Of a stretch of 64,000 nucleotides of DNA, positions 25,840-33,883 are shown in pieces; positions within the stretch are counted from its first letter, which is position 1, and the number at the start of each line of letters is the position of its first letter. Position numbers and translations under genes: made by a program. The DNA comes from Phragmites australis (lineage: Eukaryota; Streptophyta; Magnoliopsida; Poales; Poaceae): the NCBI RefSeq assembly GCF_958298935.1, contig NC_084942.1, positions 16,375,501 through 16,439,500 of the forward strand. Reading direction: 5' to 3'. A model generated the notes under the pieces. That model was not told the origin of the DNA. It was given only the letters and a program-made list of their open reading frames with translations, and did no database searches.

Positions 25840-25925
25840 GTACAAGGGAGGAGAACCAATTCTTATCACCAGACATGTGGCATGAGCATCCAGAATTGAC
25901 TAACCATATGTTCTTCTTCCTTGCT
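25840..25925 (-). pseudogene. Copia aspartic protease active-site region
   Basis: Minus-strand reading shows IWLVNSGCSCHMSGDKNWF, the protease box of Copia elements, which normally carries Asp-Ser-Gly. Here the catalytic Asp codon is AAT (25895-25897), giving Asn-Ser-Gly. The protease should release gag and pol products, and this change alone would inactivate it. Confidence 0.85.
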
Positions 25926-25984
25926 CATGAAGCCTACAAAGCAACATAAGATGTTGAGATGTCAATACTGGGGTTAGTAATAAA

Positions 25985-26180
25985 GCATTTATGAATCTAG
26001 TACTGAGTCACTTGAGTAGAAAAGCGAGTAGGAAAAATACAAGTAACCCGAGTAGACTCAACTCAAGAGGCATGAGTAGGTTCAACTCGAGAAACACGAG
26101 TAGCCCGAGTAATCTCAACTCGAGAAGCACTAGCAGCCTGAGTAATCTCAATTCGAGAAGCCCGAGTAGGCTCATGAGGA
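25985..26180 (-). repeat. Coding minisatellite between gag and protease of the Copia element
   Basis: On the minus strand a short peptide unit of the type SRVEITRA / SRVEPTHA repeats about five times with 8-11-residue spacing. In DNA this is a series of CTCGA, GAGT and CGAGTAG words. One in-frame TGA interrupts it. The plus-strand Ser/Arg-rich open frame over the same bases is the shadow of this repeat. Confidence 0.8.
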
Positions 26181-27760
26181 GTTACACAAGTAGCAAAAGG
26201 TAATAACACGTGCCTTTCTCAAATTAGACATGACTTGAAACCTATCTTTCCTTTGTTGTTTAGCTAGTCTAAAGAAAAAATCTACCAAATATCCACCTCT
26301 ACCACAATGAGTGCAAATGTACTTAACATGATGTGTAAGTTTAGAAGAAAAAACAACATTTGTATTCATTGAAGAAGATAGAAATCCAGCAGACTTAAAA
26401 ATAATTTTCTTAGGTTCAGATTTAGCAAGTGTTTCAAATTTACCACTACCAAGAGTCCTGACAACTGTGGGTGCATTTGTCTTAGAATGAGCATATGGAT
26501 CAAAATCTAAACCTTGTTTACATATGCTTGACTTAGATGAATCTAAAATCAAGTTCAGATTTTTCTTTCCATTAGAAAAATGTTCTAAAATTCTTTTCAA
26601 GTAATCAACCTGCTTAGAGAGAGCTAAGCACTTATCACAAGCAACGCTTAAGATTTTTTTTTGTTTACAACAATTAGAGTATGAAAGAACCTCATGAGTA
26701 ATCATATCATTAGCTATTTGAGAAACTCTAACATTAGTATCATGCAACTTAAATTTAAGAATTGAACAATTAGAACAGGAAGTTGAATCAAGCAAATAAG
26801 ACATTGAACAACTAGCATTTTTAACATGTTTGCAATTCAACATAGCAAGTTTCTTATTCTTCTCAATTTCTTCTCTGAGTTTCTCAAGAGTAGAAGCATA
26901 AACACCTCTAAGAGAAGTGAGCTCAGAATAAATTAAGTCACATGACTTGCAAGAATCATCATTATGAATTAAAGTCTTAAGTCTTGCAATTTCATAATTA
27001 AGAGATTCAATTAAAACATCATGTTTCTTAAAAAAAATATATATTTCTCTAAGAGTGTACCAAGATGAACAACAACATTAGATAGATCATCATAAGTTGG
27101 CAATACCTCGTTACCGTCACTATCAAGTGCATCATCGATTGAGTTTTCCTTGTTGCTTGCCATGAGACACAATCCAGCCAAGTCATGCATCATCTTCTCC
27201 TTGGATGTTGTGTCATCTTCGCTGCTCTCCAAATCAACATCACTCAAGTTGACTTGTTCAAGCACCGAAAGAACTCGATTCACAACCTTACGGTTGAGAA
27301 AACTCTTCTTCTTCTTTCATTGAACGAGCGCTTCTTTTTCTCCTTCTCCTCTTTTGATGCCTTCTCTGCAAGATTAGGACAATTGGAACGAATATGGTTG
27401 AGATCACCACATTCATAGCATGTTTGAGGACCTTCACTTCCTCTCTTCCTCATATGCACATTTTGCAATGCTTTAGAGAAACGAGTAGAAAGTAGTGCTA
27501 AATCTTCTTCAAGAATCAACTCAAGCTAATCATCGGTTAATGAAGATATCGAAGATAATGAAAAGCTTGATGAAAAAGATTCAATATGAGACATGCTGGG
27601 TTGAGAGACCAAAGTAATTGATTTATTAGCGTTCTTCCTAGAAAAAACATCTAGCTCATGAGTTTTTAGTTTAGAATAAAGAACATCTAATGTAAGTATA
27701 CTCATAATAGTATATTCTCTAATAGATATCACTTTCATCTCCTATACTGATATGTCTAAA
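26172..27760 (-). pseudogene. Copia gag (N-terminus deleted, frameshifted)
   Basis: Minus-strand frames contain a helical gag segment (ILTLDVLYSKLKTHELDV), a Ser-rich stretch, EEDLALLSTRFSKAL, and a zinc knuckle CYECGDLNHIRSNC (C-x2-C-x4-H-x4-C, near 27420-27380). Acidic and coiled stretches follow, and a second Cys-rich motif ICTHCGRGG lies near 26310. The usual N-terminal gag domain is missing, because the first recognisable residues lie about 45 bases from the LTR. Gag packages element RNA. This one is truncated and broken by several frameshifts. Confidence 0.85.
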
Positions 27761-27782
27761 GCTCCTAGCATCTGTCGTGCAT

Positions 27783-29127
27783 TGAATGATTGTGGAAACC
27801 AAATTTAAAGATTAATTCACCCTAATCAAAAACAGACTTAAACTCGGTATTCCACTCGAGACAGATTGCACACATTCTACTAAAATTGATGTAGAGTAAG
27901 ATCAGGCGATCTGATTGCCCTCAAAATTGGTCACTAGAAACTAGGTTCAAATAAGAAACTATGCCAATAAGAATCAGGTCAATCAGATATGTATCAAGAA
28001 ATATGCCTAGTAAAAGTTGTCTGTACCACACAAAATCGAATAGATCAAAACCTCATCGATAATGAACAAAAAACTACTCGAGATCAAATCAAAGCCACTT
28101 GAAATTTTCTCAAATCAACCACTAGATATTCTAGCAAGGTTTTGGATAGATTAAGCCAAGATGAAACTCAATAAAAACATGAAATTAATTGAAAACTAAA
28201 ACCAAGCATGCAGAATATAGAACATAGAGGAAAATCTGAATCAGCAACTCATCAATTTACAAAACTTAATTTTCATTGCATATATGAGTTTACAAGATGC
28301 ATCTCCAAAGTATCCAACAAGGATTCCACAAAATCCCAAAACCTTAGACAAATTAGATCTGCTCTCATTTGCTTGCAACACCCTTGCCTTACTCCGAGAG
28401 GCCGAGACCCTTCTCAATATATAGCCCCCCAAACCGACCTTGGTTTGGAAAAAAATCTTATACGGTCACGTATGTAACACATGCAACATGTAGCCGTATC
28501 TACAATAATGTCCATGTTGTATCCTACCTGGACACAAACCATATCGAAACACATCCACCCATAACCGAATCCATCTCGTGCCCAACTCCTACTCCGACTC
28601 GCACTCGACTCCTGATAGGACTAGACTCTTTGACTAGTCAAACCGTAGCCACCTCACCATGTACTCAAACGACTCCATCATCCGAACACACCATCTAGTT
28701 GCCGACGACCTCGCATACGTTTGCCCTTCCCGCAACGCACCTAGTCGCACACATGCAACCTTGTCTTCACATACACTGTTCTCTAACCCGAATGTCCCGT
28801 ATGACATCCTTGATCACTAGAACCTCAGTTCCTCCCTAAACCTAGTTCCTATCCTATCATCAACAACGTTCGCCATCGAGCAACACCTGTACATGAATCA
28901 AACAACAAACGAGTACGAGCACAAGTCCTTCCTGACTTGACTCAAGATCAGTTCGCGAAACACTACTCACATGAGTATATTGCGTCATCTCTACGCTAAC
29001 ACCAGCATATAATCATATCTAAGCAGCATCTTAGCAACTCATGAATATTATCCTAATGTCATTATGCTAAATCACTTTTATTTGCCAGTTTCATCATTCA
29101 ACCAATTTTTCATCATATGATCTCACA
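27783..29127 (-). repeat. Copia 5' LTR (element sense is minus)
   Basis: It starts TGAATGATTGTGG and ends GATCTCACA on the plus strand. Partner of 20892-22224. A usual plant primer-binding site (complement of initiator tRNA-Met) is expected just left of 27783 but is absent. The sequence there goes directly into gag. Confidence 0.93.
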
Positions 29128-30133
29128 TCTTGTTCTTCCAGTGGATTGATGGCCCGAAGAAGTATGACTTGAGGATCTGTCTATTCCCATATTGGGATCA
29201 TCACACTAGTTTGTACCACAGTTCAAGCGTTGGGTGTCTCCTCCACCAAACCCACCAAAAATGATGGAGAAGGAAAAGGAGGAAGCTAATGGTAGGTGTG
29301 TATCTAACCCCCCTTGTGCCATTGTGGTGTCCGTGCTGAGGTCCAGCATCAGCTAGAGGGGTTGACCTCTACTCCTTTCTTCCGTTTCTCGAGATGGGAC
29401 CATGTAAGTGGTGAAGCATGGTTCTTGAAATGACGATATTATGCTCTTTGTATGCTAATTTCAGTATGGGTGCAAGATGGATGGGTTGTGTGCAACATTG
29501 AAGAGTTCATATATGGACCAGTGTCTTACTGGCTGAAGGAGGGGAAATAGGCAGAATACAAGTCATATGACAAGTAGATGCCATGCGATGAGAACCCACC
29601 GATAATGTGCTAGTGTGGGATCCCAACTCGGGAGGGTGTACTGCCATCTGAGCTCAAACATATATACTTTTATGGTAACATGATCAACGATGACTGGGTG
29701 AGTAAGTGAATATTGATAGCATTGGTGATGGTTTTTTGAAATTCTAACTTGTAGATACTAAGTTACAGGAGACACGGAGGTGCAATTGGGAGTGTTTCAT
29801 TAGTCGGAGTGAACTGTTGGAATATATATGCCTGCTCGCACACTCATCTAAGAAAAGGAGAATTCAAAAGATTAAGAACGAGATGAGGAGTGGGTATGGT
29901 GTGCCATCTCCATCGTGGGATATTCTAAGAGAAATATTAGGGAGAAGAAAGTAGTTATGGAGGAGGCATTGCTGTTGTGGAGGAAGAATCGTAATGAGTA
30001 CCCACAATCATCTAAAAGGTATGAGAGTCGGAGGATGGAGAGAGATGAAAATAACATGAAGTTTAAGTCATACAAGGAGGTTATGGATTGGTATGATAGG
30101 AGGTGCAAGGCTCAAGAGGAGGCGACTAAATAG
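29128..30133 (+). pseudogene. GRF-type zinc-finger gene, 3' part
   Basis: Right of the Copia element the reading resumes with LFFQWIDGPKKYDLRICLF, FKRWVSPPPNPPK, then CGVRAEVQ with TPFFRFSRW. After a TTTCAG acceptor come FIYGPVSYWLKEGK, CGIPTREGVLPSELKHIYF and NDDW with a GTGAGT donor. A last exon from 29769 gives CNWECF, GVPSPSWDILREILG and, in a shifted frame from 29915, a Lys/Arg/Glu-rich tail. This is the repeated Cys-containing layout of large grass GRF proteins, which are often found in transposon-like contexts and have no known function. Several stops and two or more frameshifts make it a pseudogene. Splice sites are still visible. Confidence 0.7.
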
Positions 30134-30929
30134 GTAAAAATGGAGATGATGAAGGGACTTATTATGGTTAATTTGCCCATAGTTGTACACGAAGATGATG
30201 ATGATGATGATGATGATGATGATAAGTTGCTATTTGATGGCAATGAGCATTAGCATGTAGCTCATTTGGCGATGATGATGATGACCATGGGACTTGTGGC
30301 TAACTTTTGATCAATGATGAAGTTTATGCGTTATATGATGCTTGACGTGTTATTTCAATTTATGTAACTTGCTGATGTAACTTGTGGCTAACATGTTTGT
30401 AATTTCCTCGAATCCTTTAATTACAGTTGCTGAAGTATGTCAATTATGAAGCTTGATGTGTTATTTCATTTCGTGTTTTCTGAGTTGGATATGTGTACAT
30501 CATAAAGTTTGATGTGTTCTGAAGGAAATATTTTGCCTTGTTTCAGAAGATCCTTTTGTTTCTTTGCTTCCAAATCTTCCACCGATCGTAGACAATAGCC
30601 CCTCTAAAATCTTCTTTGGAATTGTATTTTGTTCCTATGAACTAGCAATCTTGTAGTATGAAGAACTCTGACTATGTAGTTGGTACAAGCCAAGCCAACT
30701 CGCTGTCAAGTTCTGAACTTTTGTCGTGAACACAGTCATAGGGGATCATGAGCTCATCCCATGATCATAAGACTACCCGCAGTTAGGATCCCCATAATTT
30801 TATTAGATAAACCGATCTTGCTATGTATTGGTTGTTCCATGTCTAGCTCCACCAAATACATGTTTGTTGATATTGTTAAAATACCATGTCTAATTTCTCT
30901 CCAGCATGAGGTGTATACTATGTTTAATT
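30134..30929. other. 3' flank of the GRF pseudogene
   Basis: A/T-rich, with GTGTTATTTCA repeated three times (30347-30490), as in untranslated tails. No gene recognised. Confidence 0.45.
30194..30223. repeat. (GAT)10 microsatellite
   Basis: Ten GAT units lie shortly after the GRF stop codon. In the shifted reading they extend an acidic Asp-rich tail. Confidence 0.95.
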
Positions 30930-31025
30930 TTCATTTAGTTTGATATATGCCTATCAATTACATCTTAAAAGATTTGGGTTCAATTTGCAGCGTTGAGATG
31001 GCATTGAGCTTGAAAGTGCCTCATT
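30930..31025 (+). pseudogene. Partial second copy of a GRF-gene intron-exon border
   Basis: About 95 bases match 20500-20595 (TTTAGTTTGATATAT, CCTATCAATTA, AAAGATTTGGGTTCA, then CAGCGTTGAGATG). They cover the end of an intron and the first codons of the GRF exon. Similarity ends inside the exon. Confidence 0.8.
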
Positions 31026-31404
31026 GTACTTCTACACTACCTCATTAGTGAAAATTATGACTTGCAACTGTCAATTATTTGAAAACTTATGGAGTATAAT
31101 TTTAGAGTAGAAACTACTCTTAAGGGGTAGACAATTAGAAGAGGAACATTTCCTTTCTTCTTCCTTTATCTTTTAAAAAAATCGGCATTCATACTATGAC
31201 GCCATAGGTTTTGCCACCGTACCCCTTCTGGATGATGCCATGGGTCCCTTCTTCATAGAAGATTTGGGCACGTGTATTGGGCACGACACCATAACCTAGG
31301 GCTCTGTACCTATATATTATGATGCCATAACATATGGCATCATTCCCCTTTAGTATGACACCACAGGTCCCTTCTGCATAGAAGGGCTAAAATGTAAAAT
31401 TTCC

Positions 31405-31720
31405 ACCACGGAGATCATCCCCGTATTTGGAAAGGAACTCCTAAATATTTGGAAGAAGTACAATTCAGAAATACTACACTCGGAGGAGTCTGAGTAGGAC
31501 AGAGCTACCTCACCACGACTATATAAGGTGAGGAAGGGGTACATCCAAAGCAAGTGAATCAACACACAATACATCGCAAGCCAACTTGCGCCTTCAGGAG
31601 CTATAAAGTCATGAAACCCCAGAGTAATCCTAGTTGGGTAAGAATCAGAGACACCCAAGAATCAAGATGATTGCTCCAGCAATTAGGGTTTCCAACAATC
31701 ATATGAATTGGAGTTGGAAG
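31405..31720 (+). mobile_element. Gypsy LTR fragment (U3-R like) with TATA box
   Basis: The wording GGAAAGGAACTCCTA, TCGGAGGAGTCTGAG and CGACTATATAAGGTGAGG is typical of grass Tat/RIRE2-type Gypsy LTR promoters. It is collinear with 56728-57010, where the TATA box has decayed to CTACATAAGG. TATATAA lies at 31520-31526. Borders are uncertain. Confidence 0.6.
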
Positions 31721-32010
31721 ATCTGATCATAGCAGCATTCTCAACTTCTAATGGTCTCCACTACGGAAGGATCACAATTTTGGAGGGAAAAATCCGCAAG
31801 GATAAACCTCGATTTATAGAGTTTGATGCTTCCTTCGATGATACCGATGAGGAACATTATGAAGTTGATGTGCTTTTGGCTGGCCGCACTATGGATCCCG
31901 CAGCATTAGATGGTGACATCACCACTTGGTACCCCTTGCTCCAACTCCTTGTCACGGTCAAGGTCGTGGCCATCACATGCCACAGCTTGATCAAGTGCTC
32001 TTTGGCTTGA
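31708..32010 (+). pseudogene. Open frame of 100 codons after the LTR fragment, possible gag leader piece
   Basis: The frame continues from upstream and has no convincing ATG start. It codes a soluble, acidic peptide (FIEFDASFDDTDEEHYEV). The position, right after an LTR-like promoter segment, would fit the start of a Gypsy gag. No definite family match could be made, so function is not assigned. Confidence 0.25.
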
Positions 32011-32470
32011 TATGCAATGGCCAACAGTTTCTAGAGAATCCAAAGGTACTCATCATCAATCCCTTGGGGGTGGGGGGTGTTAGAATCTCCACTTGGTGCA
32101 CACTGGTTACAAGAGACGATATGATACATTACTGGGGCACCACAATAGGCTAAGGCCTCAATCGCCTATGTTCATGAGGCCAACTCAGTCAGTAACATGG
32201 ACCAAGACTAGGTTCTAGGAGTAACTAATGTCAAGGTGGTCAGGAGGTCATGCAAAACATTTAGGCTAGTCAACGGTGCATGTGAAGATGATCACACTAT
32301 GAGACATACATAGGAGGTGTACGGTCTATGGTGTAGAGGATAGTCTCATGTTGTGCAAGCCGTGAAGGTGTATTCCATAGAGCATGCAATCCATAGAGCA
32401 TGTAATGGATTGCATGCTATGGAATAAAGAAAAAAGAATAAAAATAGAGGGATGCATGCAGGTTGGCGTG
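32011..32470. other. Non-coding stretch with a long hairpin
   Basis: No gene. It holds the inverted repeat at 32371-32426 and ends at the LTR start. Confidence 0.6.
32371..32426. repeat. 22-bp inverted repeat (hairpin) with 10-base loop
   Basis: The left arm starts at 32371 and the right arm runs 32405-32426. The arms are complementary over 22 bp apart from a 2-base AG bulge in the left arm, and the loop is 32395-32404. The core word is CATGCAATCCAT. Confidence 0.9.
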
Positions 32471-33364
32471 TGTTAGAGCAGGAGTTTGTCTTGCCCCAGC
32501 AAGTACGGTGAGAGTTTCTTCTAAGGAGGAGACTCATGCTTAGAGACGAAGATTGAGAGGAAGAAACACCACGAATATATTGATGGTAGAAAAATGTATC
32601 ACTCTGGAAGGAGTATCACAGCGTGACTTGGTGTGCTTTCACCTTTGTATTTTTTTTTGTTGTGTTTTCCCCAGAGGACCATGGCCTCCTATTTATAGGG
32701 CCGTGCGTAGCTTGGCATACAAGTTACCATAATGTACAAATATCCGAGATCTGACCGAATTACTAGGCCTTATCCCGGATAATTACCTTCTATCCTATCG
32801 GGAAGATAAATATCCACCGTGGTAATTATCATAGTGCTTGCCCCCTGAAGGGGGCGAGCCGGTCGCCAACTGTGGCCCAGCGCCGCACTGTTAGGGGTGT
32901 CAGGGCAGGCACCATCATGTGGGGTGTCAAAGCGGCGTCCACTAGCCTAGGTATTTAATGCCGGTCACCTCCTCACCGGCAAAGTATGACTGGTGCTTCC
33001 CTTTTGGTAGATCTTTCCTGAGGCCTGATGACTCACCCAGTAACCTCCGGGAAGCTGGCCCGGGCAGCGGGAGGCCAAGGCCTCGGGAGGCCGAGCCTTT
33101 GGGAGGCTGAGCCTCCGGGAGGCAGGACTTCAGAAGGCCGGGGCTTCGAGAGGTCGAGGCCTTGGAGACCGAGCCTTCGGGAGGTTGAGCTCCGAAAGGC
33201 CGGGGCTTCAGAAGGTGGAGGCTTCGAGAGGCCGAGCCTTTTAGAGGTAGGGCTCCGGAAGGCCAGGGCTTCGGAAGGCGGAAGCTTCGAGAGGCCGAGC
33301 CTTTGGGAGACCAGGCTGATTAAGCCAAGGGGCCGTCAGGGGTCCTTGATAATGACCCCCAACA
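32471..33364 (-). repeat. 3' LTR of the Gypsy element, 894 bp
   Basis: The plus strand starts TGTTAGAGCAGG and ends GACCCCCAACA, giving imperfect TGTT...AACA termini. On the minus strand the LTR begins right after a purine tract. A TATA box (TATAAATAGG in minus sense, near 32695) precedes an expected start about 30 bases further on. The U3 part (33065-33320) is a GC-rich minisatellite. No partner LTR remains in the window. Confidence 0.8.
33065..33320. repeat. GC-rich minisatellite in the LTR U3 region
   Basis: Short units of 15-17 bases of the type GGGAGGCCGAGCCTTC / AGAAGGCCGGGGCTTC alternate in a higher-order pattern of roughly 70 bases. The 116-codon plus frame across them codes an Arg/Gly/Glu repeat and is not considered a gene. 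Confidence 0.85.
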
Positions 33365-33378
33365 GTAGCCCCTCGTGA
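33365..33378 (-). promoter_or_regulatory. Gypsy polypurine tract
   Basis: Minus-strand CACGAGGGGCTAC stands directly before TGTTGGGGG of the LTR, the common arrangement in Tat-type Gypsy elements. Confidence 0.75.
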
Positions 33379-33883
33379 GGGTGGCCAGCGGAGCTGTCGG
33401 ACCCGTGGTTCCTTCAGAGTAGGGCCCCTGACGGTCCCTGGCTTATGGTTGATGGCTTGTGGTTCAAGAATTGCTTGTCTTGTCTGGGACGGTTTGAGCC
33501 GGGTGACAAAACGGCATGTTGGATGATGTTGGCGACAGGGGGCATTGAATGCACCCTGGGGAGAGGTGCAGTCCTGCCCTGTCAGGCGGGGCGTGGGACG
33601 CGTGTCGTCTTGTCATTGGGGGGGGGGTCAAGGGAGTCAGTTTCGCTCCCTCATGATTTCGGCCTGGCAGGCAAAAGGACGGCGCATGTGCCCACCGCTT
33701 GGAGGGGGCAAGTTGCTCCCTATTTGTGGCAGGAAGGGGATTGCCCAGAGCGACCATTTTGCCAACTCCTCGTTCTCATCTGCCTTTGTCTTCGACGCCT
33801 TTTGCTTTGTGCGAGTTGTCCTTTGATCCCTACTCTTCTCTCTCTCATAATCCAGCGCCTTTCGCCATCCTCTTGTGGTTCGT

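Larger units (their letters stand above)
20892..29127 (-). mobile_element. Copia-type LTR retrotransposon with two LTRs, internally deleted, inactive
   Basis: Two direct LTRs (1333 and 1345 bp) flank a 5.56-kb interior. Read on the minus strand the order is gag (partial), protease, integrase, reverse transcriptase, RNase H, polypurine tract. That is the Copia order, since integrase precedes reverse transcriptase. LTR ends are TG...CA in element sense, and the element's 3' LTR begins right after a purine tract. There is no primer-binding site, and gag begins only about 45 bases from the LTR, so the leader and the gag N-terminus have been deleted. The 5-base flanks (GGGAG and TCTTG) do not match. 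Protein motifs resemble the SIRE/Maximus lineage, tentatively. Confidence 0.93.
19780..31400 (+). mobile_element. Putative DNA-transposon-like unit carrying a GRF zinc-finger gene, split by a Copia element
   Basis: The left border region (about 19785-20030) and the right border region (about 31150-31400) contain related, inverted wording: near GAATTTTTACAAATGG on the left and the complement of CATTTTAGCCCTTCT on the right, together with repeated GGCACCAT / GATGCCAT words in both. Between them lie the two halves of a GRF gene, separated by a complete Copia insertion. The terminal match is weak (about 14 of 20 positions by eye), so calling this one mobile unit is an inference. It may be a plain gene in a repeat-rich context. 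Confidence 0.3.

Noticed and set aside
25991..26203. Ser/Arg-rich 70-codon plus-strand frame resembling an SR protein
   Set aside because: It is the complement of the coding minisatellite in the minus-strand Copia polyprotein.
33028..33378. 116-codon open frame with repeated Glu/Arg/Gly units
   Set aside because: It lies wholly in the LTR minisatellite, and its openness follows from the repeat length and GC content.
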